A DNA stretch of 64,000 nucleotides, taken from contig NZ_RKMH01000004.1 in the NCBI RefSeq assembly GCF_003797185.1, positions 62,001 through 126,000 on the forward strand, written 5' to 3'. Below, piece after piece: positions 36,310 through 44,202 of this stretch. The stretch comes from Gordonia oryzae (GTDB taxonomy: Bacteria > Actinomycetota > Actinomycetes > Mycobacteriales > Mycobacteriaceae). The notes under the pieces were generated by a model that saw only the letters and a program-made list of their open reading frames with translations, ran no database searches and had not been told where the DNA came from. A program made the position numbers and the translations under genes. Within the stretch, counting starts at the first letter, position 1. The number at the start of each line of letters is the position of its first letter.

Positions 36310-37305
36310 GTGGATCTCGATGCCTACGTGAGTGACAAGCGGCCGACCTGGGAGCGGCTCGAGCAGCTCACCAAGCGCCGCCGGCTCTCCGGGGCGGAGG
36401 CCGACGAACTGATCGACACCTACCAGCGGGTCGCCACGCACCTCTCGGTCATCCGGTCCACCGCTCCCGACGCGTCCCTCGTCGGGTACCTCTCTGCGTT
36501 GTTGGCCAAGGCGCGGACCCGATCTGCGGGTGTCAAGGAAAGCAGTTGGACGATCGTCGGTCGCTACTTCGGACGGACGTTCCCCGCGGCGTTGTATGCG
36601 ACGCGCTGGTGGTGGCTCAGTGTCTTGATCGTGTCGTTCGTCGGAATGTTCGCGATGACCTGGTGGTTCCTGGATCATCCCAGCACCGAGACCGCGTTCG
36701 GCAGTCCGGCCGAGATCCAACGACTCGTCGACAACGATTTCGCGAACTATTACACCGAGAACGCCGCGACGTCGTTCGCGCTGCGGGTGTGGACTAACAA
36801 CTTCTGGCTCGCCGCCACCTGTATCGCGTTCGGTGTCTTCGGTTTTCCGATCGTGATGGTGGTGTGGAGCAACATCCTCAACGTCGCGGTCACCGCCTCG
36901 ATCATGATCCGCCACGGTCGCGCCGACGTGTTCTTCGGTTTGATCACCCCGCACGGACTACTGGAGATGACCTGCCTGTTCGTCTCCGCCGGAGTAGGTC
37001 TACGGGTCTTCTGGTCGTGGATTGCGCCCGGCGCGAGAACACGAATGCAGTCGCTGGCCGAGCAGGGGCGCGCGGCGATCGGTGTTGCGTTGGGACTGGT
37101 TGTCCTGCTGCTGATCACCGGGCTCATCGAGGCATTCGTGACACCGTCGGGGCTGCCCACGTGGGCACGTGTCGGGATCGGCGTGTTCGTCTGGGTGGGA
37201 TTCTTCGTCTACGTGTTCACCGCCGGCCGGTGGGCCTACAACGACGGAGAGCGCGGCGATATCCCCGATCCGGACCGCGGCGACGCAGTGCCCGTAGCGG
37301 CCTGA
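36310..37305 (+). CDS. Stage II sporulation protein M (SpoIIM) family membrane protein
   Basis: The 331-residue product has a cytoplasmic N-terminal helical part with KRPTWERLEQLTKRRRLSGAE and about six membrane helices, with the family segments NNFWLAATCIAFGVFG and LITPHGLLEMTCLFVSAGVGL. In Bacillus SpoIIM helps peptidoglycan remodelling during engulfment; in non-sporulating actinobacteria it is part of the MoxR cluster and its role is unknown. It corresponds to Rv3694c. It is separated from the rest of the MoxR cluster here by an inserted segment. Confidence 0.87.
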   Translation: MDLDAYVSDKRPTWERLEQLTKRRRLSGAEADELIDTYQRVATHLSVIRSTAPDASLVGYLSALLAKARTRSAGVKESSWTIVGRYFGRTFPAALYATRWWWLSVLIVSFVGMFAMTWWFLDHPSTETAFGSPAEIQRLVDNDFANYYTENAATSFALRVWTNNFWLAATCIAFGVFGFPIVMVVWSNILNVAVTASIMIRHGRADVFFGLITPHGLLEMTCLFVSAGVGLRVFWSWIAPGARTRMQSLAEQGRAAIGVALGLVVLLLITGLIEAFVTPSGLPTWARVGIGVFVWVGFFVYVFTAGRWAYNDGERGDIPDPDRGDAVPVAA

Positions 37306-37573
37306 GCGCAAGTGCCCTGAGCTGAAGTGCCCCCCGACCTGAAGAGTCGTGGCCGGGGATGGCGTGGGCCAGTCCCGGCCCTACCGCGTGCGTGAGGGCT
37401 GCTGGCGGCTGACGGCACCGGCCGAGTGCGGCGCGTGGCAACGGGTTTGGTCCGGGTCGAGTGTTGGTCGGGTGGAACAACCGGGTGCCTAGACCGACGC
37501 TGTCGTGGGGTGCACCTCGTTGACTCGCTTCGTCCAAGTCGCGAATCAGTCCCCCGTGTTTCCGCCGTCCCGG
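37306..37573. other. Inserted non-conserved segment after the SpoIIM gene
   Basis: 268 bp with no gene I can support. In M. tuberculosis the genes on either side (Rv3694c and Rv3693) are neighbours, so this segment together with the hypothetical gene that follows appears to be an insertion. Confidence 0.4.
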
Positions 37574-38059
37574 TTACTTTTCGAGGCCCGGCGTGTGCTG
37601 TTGGCGGGTTGGTGTCGGTAGCTGCTGCTTGGCGCCTGCGGGGGCCTCAGCGACGGCCCGGTGGTCGTTGCGGGGGCGGTCGCTGATGGCGAGCAGGGCA
37701 GCGACACTGGGCCGGGTGGCCTCGGTGTCGGTGGTGATGGTGGTGTCGTCCTCGGCGCCGCGGGCCAGCAGGGCTGCGGTTTCGCGGGCGCTTTGGCGGC
37801 GTTGTTCCATCATGGCGCGCATGCCCTCGACGGTGTCGTAGCCGTAGTCTCCGAGCATTTGCGGAGTGGGGTTGAGCATGAGGCTCCAGCTTGGTTCGCG
37901 GCCGTCGAGAGCCATGCGTTCGACGCGGGCGTCGTTGGCGGCGCGGTCGGCAGCTTCGCGGAGTTCGCGTTGCGGGGTGGTCCCGGACGCCACGCGATGA
38001 TCGTGTGTAGGACGCGAGTAGCGATGGTTCTCAACCAGATTGGGTTTCCTGACCGCCAC
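37574..38059 (-). CDS. Hypothetical protein
   Basis: A 161-residue frame from GTG 38059. The middle contains MLNPTPQMLGDYGYDTVEGM followed by a helical stretch (MMEQRRQSARETAALLARG), and the end is rich in Gln, Pro and Thr. No family is recognised and no strong ribosome-binding site is visible. It lies where the M. tuberculosis cluster has none, so it may be a fragment of a mobile-element gene or simply an open frame in GC-rich DNA. Confidence 0.35.
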   Translation of the reverse strand: MAVRKPNLVENHRYSRPTHDHRVASGTTPQRELREAADRAANDARVERMALDGREPSWSLMLNPTPQMLGDYGYDTVEGMRAMMEQRRQSARETAALLARGAEDDTTITTDTEATRPSVAALLAISDRPRNDHRAVAEAPAGAKQQLPTPTRQQHTPGLEK

Positions 38060-38101
38060 GAGGGTAGCGAACGGGCCGGGTTGGGGAGCGCGCCGACTGG
38101 T

Positions 38102-39394
38102 TCAGAGCAGACCGCGCGACTTGAGGGTGAGGTAGTGATCGGCGAGCGCCGCCGGCAGGTCTGCCGGGTCTGCATCGACCACATCGACGCCCAGGCGCGA
38201 CACGGCCGATCCGGTGCGTCCGCGTAGCGCCAGGGTGCGGGCGGCAGCGGCGGCGTCGTAGATCTCTGCTGCGTCATCGCGCCGACCTGCCATTGCGGCG
38301 AGCTGCGGGTCACGGACTGATCCGATCACCACGCGGTACCGCTGGGTCAGCACCGACAGTGGTGCCAGCATCGACTCCTCGATGGCGGCCGGTTCCAGGG
38401 GCGTCAACAATACGAGTAGTGCCCGTTGCCGGGTCAATGCGCTCACCTCGGCGGCCAGCAGTGGCCAATCCGCCTCCAGTAGAGCGGGTTCCAACGTTGT
38501 CATCGCGTTGACCAGGTCGCCGAGCACGGTGGTGCGGGAGGCGCCGACCACGCGCCGGTGGACGACGCGATCACCGGCGATCAGATCGACGCGATCACCG
38601 GCATGCGCCGCGAGGGCGGCCAGCAGCAGGGCCGCGTCCATTGCCGCATCGAGACGCGGAGAATCTCCGATGCGGCCCGCCGAGGTGCGCGAGGTGTCCA
38701 GCACGATCACGATGTGGCGGTCCTTCTCGGGCTGCCAGGTTCGCACCACCGTCGACCGGCGCCGAGCGGTGGCGCGCCAGTCGATGCTGCGCACGTCGTC
38801 GCCGTCGACGTAATCACGCAGCGAGTCGAATTCGGTGCCCTGCCCACGAATCCGCACTGCCGAGCGGCCGTCGAGCTGACGGAGCCGGGCGAGTCGGGAC
38901 GGCAACAACTTTCGGGAGTCGAACGGTGGAAGGGCACGGATGGACCCGGGTACGATATGGCCCGATTGCCGCCCGGCCAGTCCGAGCGGTCCCATTCGCC
39001 GTACCGTCACCCGATGCGTGAGCCGATCTCCCCGGCGGGTGGGCCGCAGCGCGGTCACCAGTTGTTGCTGCTCGCCGGGAGCCAGCGACACCGCGTGCAC
39101 CACGTTCGCCGCGCCTGCCGACGGCTGCCACGAATCGTTGATCCGCGCGTGGAATCGGCGGGCGGTCACGTTGTACGCCATCAGAACTGAGCTCCCGGAC
39201 TCGCCGAGGCGGATAGGCGCCGACGGAAGCCGGTAGAGCCGCAGGGTTCTGGTGGATCCGGCGGCGACAACATCGACGACCATGAGAATCACGCATCCCA
39301 GAACCCATAGCAGGGCCACCCAATAGCGTGGGTAGGCGATCACCGGGATTGCACCCGCTACCACGAGCGCGAAGAAGCGGCCGGTGAGCACCAT
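38102..39394 (-). CDS. DUF58 / VWA-like domain protein (Rv3693 type)
   Basis: The 430-residue product has two N-terminal membrane helices (about 5-45), an immunoglobulin-like stretch and the DUF58 core RGQGTEFDSLRDYVDGDDVRSIDWRATAR (about 205-233). After this comes a von Willebrand A-like fold starting IVIVLDTSRTSAG with a MIDAS-like DTSRTS. DUF58 proteins accompany MoxR AAA+ ATPases and are thought to receive or guide their activity at the membrane. The start ATG 39394 overlaps the moxR stop by 1 nt (TGATG), indicating coupled translation. Confidence 0.9.
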   Translation of the reverse strand: MVLTGRFFALVVAGAIPVIAYPRYWVALLWVLGCVILMVVDVVAAGSTRTLRLYRLPSAPIRLGESGSSVLMAYNVTARRFHARINDSWQPSAGAANVVHAVSLAPGEQQQLVTALRPTRRGDRLTHRVTVRRMGPLGLAGRQSGHIVPGSIRALPPFDSRKLLPSRLARLRQLDGRSAVRIRGQGTEFDSLRDYVDGDDVRSIDWRATARRRSTVVRTWQPEKDRHIVIVLDTSRTSAGRIGDSPRLDAAMDAALLLAALAAHAGDRVDLIAGDRVVHRRVVGASRTTVLGDLVNAMTTLEPALLEADWPLLAAEVSALTRQRALLVLLTPLEPAAIEESMLAPLSVLTQRYRVVIGSVRDPQLAAMAGRRDDAAEIYDAAAAARTLALRGRTGSAVSRLGVDVVDADPADLPAALADHYLTLKSRGLL

Positions 39395-40395
39395 CAGCGC
39401 GGCACGGGAACCGAGGCGATGGCTGCGTCGAGGACCGCCGCCACCGACACGCCTTCGAGCTCCGCCTCCGGTCGTAGCGACAGACGATGTGCCAGCGTCG
39501 ATTGGGCCAGCGCCTTGACGTCATCTGGTGTGACGAAGTCCCGTCCGCCCAGCCATGCCCACGCCCGGCTGGTGGACAACAGTGCGGTGGCGCCGCGCGG
39601 GCTGACCCCGAGTGCAAGTGACGGTGAGTTCCGGGTGGCCCGGGCGAGGTCGACGATGTACGCCGCCACCTGCGGGGCCACCGCAACGTGCCGCACGGCA
39701 TCGGCGGCCGCGACGATGTCGGCGCCGGAGGCCACCGGTTGCAGCCCGGCCGCGCCGAGATCCTTCGGGTCGAATCCGGCGGCATGTCGTGCGAGCACCG
39801 TTATTTCATCGTCACGTGGTGGGACGGGAAGGGTCACCTTGAGCAAAAAGCGATCGAGCTGCGCTTCGGGCAGCGGATAGGTGCCCTCGTACTCGACGGG
39901 ATTCTGGGTCGCGGCCACCAGAAACGGGTCGGGAAGCGGGCGGGGCACACCGTCGACCGAGACCTGCCGCTCCTCCATCGCCTCCAGCAGCGACGCTTGT
40001 GTCTTCGGTGGAGTTCGATTGATCTCATCTGCCAGAAGGAGATTGGTGAACACCGGTCCGGGACGGAAGCTGAACTCGGAGGTAGCGTTGTCGAAGATCA
40101 GCGAGCCGGTGACGTCACCGGGCATCAGATCTGGGGTGAACTGCACGCGCTTGGTGTCGACCGATAGCGCTGCCGCGACCGAACGCACCAGCAACGTCTT
40201 CGCCACGCCCGGAACACCTTCGAGAAGGATGTGGCCACGGCATAGCAGTGCGATGAGGATGCCGGCGACGGCCGGATCCTGACCGACGACGGCTTTGGCG
40301 ACCTCGCCGCGCACCGCGCTCAACGCGGCACGCAGATCACGCGTAGGCGTGTAGGCGGGGGAGTACGTGGAAGCGGCGTGTGTCTCGGGATTCAT
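39394..40395 (-). CDS. moxR: MoxR-family AAA+ ATPase
   Basis: The 333-residue product has Walker A GVPGVAKT (about residue 58), Walker B LLADEINRTPPKTQASLLEAMEE (about 115-137), a sensor region VAATQNPVEYEGTYPLPEAQLDRF and the C-terminal lid. MoxR ATPases act as chaperones that mature or activate protein complexes, typically with VWA-domain partners such as the adjacent DUF58 protein. The start overlaps the DUF4350 stop by 4 nt (ATGA). It corresponds to moxR2 (Rv3692) of M. tuberculosis. Confidence 0.95.
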   Translation of the reverse strand: MNPETHAASTYSPAYTPTRDLRAALSAVRGEVAKAVVGQDPAVAGILIALLCRGHILLEGVPGVAKTLLVRSVAAALSVDTKRVQFTPDLMPGDVTGSLIFDNATSEFSFRPGPVFTNLLLADEINRTPPKTQASLLEAMEERQVSVDGVPRPLPDPFLVAATQNPVEYEGTYPLPEAQLDRFLLKVTLPVPPRDDEITVLARHAAGFDPKDLGAAGLQPVASGADIVAAADAVRHVAVAPQVAAYIVDLARATRNSPSLALGVSPRGATALLSTSRAWAWLGGRDFVTPDDVKALAQSTLAHRLSLRPEAELEGVSVAAVLDAAIASVPVPR

Positions 40396-41711
40396 GGTCT
40401 GCGGAGGACTTCCTTGTCGAGGGCGGTCAGGGCGTCGGTGAACCGAACCAGGTCGGGATCGGTAGTGGGCAGCGGGCCGGCGAGTAGAGCGCTCACCTGC
40501 GCCGGGTCCCGGCCGGTGACGTCGGCGACGGCGGAGATGATCGCAGCCAGCGCGGGATCGGTCGATGACGTGTGGAGATCCGGTGCGCCGAGAGTGTCGA
40601 GAGCACGGCCGGGGTCGTACGGCAGCCCTAGATACCCGGCGATCCCGGCGATGGTGTGCACACGCAGCACGGCCGCCGCCCGGTCGGCGGCGCCGGCCCG
40701 CCGGTACATGCGGCCTCGGGACCGGGTGGTCTCGATGGCTTTGACGACGGCGGGTAACGGCTCGGTCGCCAGCGGACCGAAGCGTCGTCCCCGCCAGAGG
40801 ATCAGGACAAGCACGGCGAAGAACGCCAGCAGGAACATCGGCCCGACGGCCCGTGGGAACACCGATGCAGAGCTGCCGGTGTTCGAATCCTGATCCGACA
40901 CCTTGTCATCGCGTTGCGGGACGTACCAGAGAACACGATCGGTGGTGGCCATGGTGCGTATCGCGACGCCGGAGTTGTCGTAGCGCGCCAGATTCTGGTT
41001 GAGGGTCATCGGGGCGGTCATCGCCACCACCGAAAGCCCACCCGGCTCGGCGGCCACAGTGACCAGGTTGGCGCCGCTGCCCTGTCCGCGTGAGAAGCAC
41101 TGGGTGACCCCGGTCGCCGTATTCACTGCCCCGACAAAGCCGGTACTCGGATCGGAGGTGACCACGTCGGTGGGGGAGATGCCCTCGAGGGTGCAGTTGG
41201 CCTTGCTCACCGGGAGAAGGCTTGCGCCGTAGGCGGTGCTGACCTGCGAGGTGAAGGCAGCAAGCAACGGGTACGTCGGATTGATCAGGACCACCCGATG
41301 CGCCGAGCGCACCCGATCGTAGACGGCTTCGGCGACATCGGCGGAGATCACCGCCTGGCCGCTGATGACCACGGTGGTGTCGGCACCGGGGGCCGACGTC
41401 GCACGCAGGCTGTCGAGACCGCGGACGACCGAGACGTTCACGCCGTGGTCGTCGATGATGGACGCGAGCGCGCTCGTTCCGTCGGAGCCACGGTTGCCGG
41501 GATCGAGCGGGGTGGTGTTCGACGAGCGGCTCCCGGCTGCGGAAACCAGGGCGAGCACCGCGAGTACAAGGACCACCGCGACGACGACACCGCCGACCAC
41601 CCACCACACCCAACGGCCCGATCGTGTCCGTCTGGTTTCGGCAGCGCCCAGGCTCGAATACGGCGTCCCGCCGGTCTTCTCGAGTGTCGGCGTGGGGTTC
41701 GGCGCGCTCAT
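40392..41711 (-). CDS. DUF4350 domain membrane protein (Rv3691 type)
   Basis: The 439-residue product has an N-terminal membrane helix (about 33-58), an external DUF4350 domain (about 60-285) of the ThuA/GATase-like type beginning after the LDPGNRGSDGTSALASIIDD segment, a second helix (about 288-308) and a cytoplasmic helical tail. It is a structural partner of the MoxR cluster; the precise role is unknown. It overlaps its neighbours on both sides by ATGA, so four genes are translated as a coupled unit. Confidence 0.88.
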   Translation of the reverse strand: MSAPNPTPTLEKTGGTPYSSLGAAETRRTRSGRWVWWVVGGVVVAVVLVLAVLALVSAAGSRSSNTTPLDPGNRGSDGTSALASIIDDHGVNVSVVRGLDSLRATSAPGADTTVVISGQAVISADVAEAVYDRVRSAHRVVLINPTYPLLAAFTSQVSTAYGASLLPVSKANCTLEGISPTDVVTSDPSTGFVGAVNTATGVTQCFSRGQGSGANLVTVAAEPGGLSVVAMTAPMTLNQNLARYDNSGVAIRTMATTDRVLWYVPQRDDKVSDQDSNTGSSASVFPRAVGPMFLLAFFAVLVLILWRGRRFGPLATEPLPAVVKAIETTRSRGRMYRRAGAADRAAAVLRVHTIAGIAGYLGLPYDPGRALDTLGAPDLHTSSTDPALAAIISAVADVTGRDPAQVSALLAGPLPTTDPDLVRFTDALTALDKEVLRRP

Positions 41712-42385
41712 CGTGGCACCGCATAGGCTTCTTCGGCGCCGACTCCGCTCTCCGCGGACGGTCGTGCCGAACGCAGCTCGGCGTCGAGGGCCAGCAGTCG
41801 CCGCGCCTCCTCGGCGGTCGCCGATGCCTGGCCGTAGGCGACGCGGTCGAACAGGTCGGCGGCCGCGCCCAGATCGGCTGCATGGTCGGCGAACACCGGG
41901 CGCAGTCGGGTCACAACCTCGTGCGCAGTCAACGACGGCAGGTCATCGAGCACGGTGCGCTCGATGCAGCGTCGGGTCAGAGCGCGCATGGCGTAGACGA
42001 CGGCACCGTTCGTGTCTCCTTCTGCGAGCAACGATTCGGACCGGGCGCGCAAGGTGCGCGCCGATGACGGATCGTCGGACAGGACACTGCGGTCGACCTC
42101 GGCAGCGGCGGTCCGCGGGGTGCGGTGCATGAATCTGATGCCGTAGATCAGCAGGGCAACCACCACGACTGCCGCGATGATCGCGATGATGCCCGGTACG
42201 GTCTTGCCCGCACCCACCACGTCGAGCAGGCGATCAGTGATCCAGCGCCCGATGTCGTCGAAGAGCCGGTCGGCGGCGCTGGGTCCTGAACCCCGCGAAT
42301 CCGACCACGCATCGCGGGCCCACTGGCGAGCCTCGTCGTTGCCCGGCGTCAAGCCGTCGGCCAGCACGGTCAGCGCGGCGCCCAC
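41708..42385 (-). CDS. DUF4129 domain membrane protein
   Basis: The 225-residue product (GTG 42385, GGAGGGGG upstream) has a short external part with WARDAWSD, one membrane helix (about 65-88) and a cytoplasmic DUF4129 domain with AMRALTRRCIERTVLDDLPSLTAHEVV. It overlaps the upstream gene by 16 nt. DUF4129 proteins are a regular part of MoxR-DUF58 operons; their role is unknown. The frame stays open upstream to 42946 but that part is antisense-like shadow inside the neighbouring gene. Confidence 0.87.
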   Translation of the reverse strand: MGAALTVLADGLTPGNDEARQWARDAWSDSRGSGPSAADRLFDDIGRWITDRLLDVVGAGKTVPGIIAIIAAVVVVALLIYGIRFMHRTPRTAAAEVDRSVLSDDPSSARTLRARSESLLAEGDTNGAVVYAMRALTRRCIERTVLDDLPSLTAHEVVTRLRPVFADHAADLGAAADLFDRVAYGQASATAEEARRLLALDAELRSARPSAESGVGAEEAYAVPR

Positions 42386-43563
42386 GGCGTACCCCCTCCG
42401 GACAAGGACTGGTTCAGTTCGATATCGAAGCCCTCCGTGCGGATTCGGGCATCGACATGCATCAGTGCCGTTGCCACCGCGATCAGCGTCTGTATGAGTG
42501 CTGCGACGAGCGTCGCCGCCACGATGGCGATTACACCGCCGAGCACTCCACCGCTGAGGCCGGTCACCGCATCGACGACCTGCGACAGCACGAACTCGAT
42601 GACCACGGTGATGAGGTTCAGCAGCAGGACCACAGCAAAGTAGCGGCCGAACGATCGCCGGGTCAGTGTGACCGAACGCGCCAGGGCCGCAACGGGACCC
42701 AGACCCTCGACGGCAGCCGCGGGCACCGTCAGCGACATCCGGATGTAGAGCCACGAGTACGCGAGCACCAGCACCGCGGTGACGATCAGCACGGCGACGA
42801 ACGTGGCGACGCCCACCGAATCGAGACCGAGTTCGATCACAACGACGGCAGGAGTGAGGCAGACAAGCGTCACCAGCCCGAGAAGTGCTGTGCCGCCGAG
42901 GATTCGCCAAATGGATCCGCGCATGAATCGCCACGATTCGACCCACCCCGAGCGGGCACCCACGACATCACGCGCGACCGGGTAGGCCACCAGCCCGGCG
43001 AGCATCCATCGCCCGACCCACGCGGCGTCGGACACCGCATCGGGCCCGCCGGCCAGCCATGCTCGTACATCGAAGAGTCCCGCGTCGCTCACCAACCGAA
43101 CAACGACCAGGACCAGCAGGCCGCCAACCGTGGCGACCGCACTGACCACCGCCGACCACCCGAAGTAGACGCGCGGATTACCGAAGACCGCCGCGAACGT
43201 CCCGCTGATCAGATCACCGACGTTCAGCGGACGCAGCGCGATGATGCCCGGCTTGTGCGTCGGCGGGGGACCCACGTGGCGTGGCACATACCGGGGATTC
43301 TGCGGGGCGACGACACCCGGCTGCCCGCCGACCGCAGTCCCCCACTGGGGGCCGGTGATCGGCGGAGGCGGTGGTGTCGGCGTCCACTGGTCGACCGCTC
43401 CGAATGGCGCGGGCCACTCGTAGCCCGCTCGCTCCGCTCCCGGCGCCGGTGGATCGTAGCCCGCTCGCTCCGCTCCCGGCGCCGGTGGATCGTAGCCCGC
43501 TCGCTCCGCTCCCGGCGCCACCCACCCCGAGTGCCCTGAGCCGTCTCCCGGTGGCTGGCTCAT
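42370..43563 (-). CDS. Multi-spanning membrane protein with repeat-bearing N-terminus
   Basis: The 397-residue product (ATG 43563, GAGGGAG upstream) starts with a disordered Pro/Gly-rich cytoplasmic region of about 115 residues that includes three copies of the 12-residue unit APGAERAGYDPP, encoded by the 36-bp repeat. About six membrane helices follow, with LRPLNVGDLISGTFAAVFGNP before the first, a pattern seen in the membrane domain of glycerophosphoryl diester phosphodiesterase-like and YciC-like proteins. No catalytic domain is present. It heads the DUF4129-DUF4350-moxR-DUF58 operon; TAGGTT (minus strand, complement of 43622-43627) could be its -10. Confidence 0.85.
   Translation of the reverse strand: MSQPPGDGSGHSGWVAPGAERAGYDPPAPGAERAGYDPPAPGAERAGYEWPAPFGAVDQWTPTPPPPPITGPQWGTAVGGQPGVVAPQNPRYVPRHVGPPPTHKPGIIALRPLNVGDLISGTFAAVFGNPRVYFGWSAVVSAVATVGGLLVLVVVRLVSDAGLFDVRAWLAGGPDAVSDAAWVGRWMLAGLVAYPVARDVVGARSGWVESWRFMRGSIWRILGGTALLGLVTLVCLTPAVVVIELGLDSVGVATFVAVLIVTAVLVLAYSWLYIRMSLTVPAAAVEGLGPVAALARSVTLTRRSFGRYFAVVLLLNLITVVIEFVLSQVVDAVTGLSGGVLGGVIAIVAATLVAALIQTLIAVATALMHVDARIRTEGFDIELNQSLSGGGTPWAPR
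43420..43519. repeat. Three in-frame copies of the 36-bp GC-rich repeat
   Basis: Units start at 43420, 43456 and 43492. The core differs from the pcnA and SDR copies at one base (GCTCCGCTCC instead of GCTTCGCTCC). On the minus strand it is read in the frame giving APGAERAG, within the disordered N-terminus of the membrane protein, so insertion of units is tolerated. Confidence 0.95.
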
Positions 43564-43730
43564 GGGGCTCCCTCGACGAACCGATGATCGCGTCCGCGCC
43601 GTTGTCGGACACACAAGTGTGAACCTATCAAATTCGCGATGTTCGATGCCGTGCGGACAGCTGTGGGTATCAGTTGTCCGGATGACAGAAGAACCCATTC
43701 GGGCGTTGCCCGCCGCTGCTATCGTCGAAC

Positions 43731-43744
43731 GAGAACACGTTCTA
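43731..43744. promoter_or_regulatory. KstR-like operator
   Basis: GAGAACACGTTCTA fits the KstR motif TnnAACnnGTTnnA at every fixed position except the first. KstR is the TetR-type repressor of cholesterol catabolism in mycobacteria and rhodococci. The site ends 26 nt before the start of a ketosteroid-isomerase-like gene, the sort of gene KstR controls. Confidence 0.6.
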
Positions 43745-43770
43745 ATTTCTGGAAACAGAGGGGATACTCG

Positions 43771-44181
43771 ATGAGCGTCGAGCAGGACAGCAATGCGCAG
43801 GACTCCGACAGGGCGCACGCCCAGATCGCCGAGGTCGTCGAGAAATACATCGACTTCCTGACCAACGGCACGGCCGAACAGATCGCCGACCTCTACGCCC
43901 CCGACGCGACCGTCGAGGACCCGATCGGTGCCGACGTTCGCAACACCCGCGAGCAACTCGTCGAGTTCTACTCGATCATCACGAACATGGACGAGCGCAC
44001 CGCCACGCTCAAGTGGAAGAAGATCGCCGGCGACACCGCGGTCTTCGAGTTCACCCTCGTCACCGGCACCTCCGGCATGCGCTTCGAGATCACCCCGGTC
44101 GACATCATGGTCTTCGATGCGGACGGCAAGATCGCCTCGATGCGAGCGGTGTGGCAACCCGGCGATCTCGTCCAGCTCTGA
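43771..44181 (+). CDS. SnoaL-like / steroid delta-isomerase family protein
   Basis: The 136-residue product (ATG 43771, AGAGGGG upstream) has the NTF2-like cone fold of ketosteroid isomerases: LYAPDATVEDPIGAD with the catalytic-type acidic residues, and FDADGKIASMRAVW at the end of the sheet. Ketosteroid isomerase moves the double bond from C5 to C4 in 3-ketosteroids; other members of the fold have other roles. The KstR-like site upstream favours a steroid function. It stands alone between two minus-strand genes. Confidence 0.85.
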   Translation: MSVEQDSNAQDSDRAHAQIAEVVEKYIDFLTNGTAEQIADLYAPDATVEDPIGADVRNTREQLVEFYSIITNMDERTATLKWKKIAGDTAVFEFTLVTGTSGMRFEITPVDIMVFDADGKIASMRAVWQPGDLVQL

Positions 44182-44202
44182 GCCGCAGTCACCTATCGGC
44201 GG

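Noticed and set aside
37217..37537. Minus-strand frame over the end of the SpoIIM gene
   Set aside because: Overlaps a supported gene and has an Arg/Pro/Leu-rich shadow composition.
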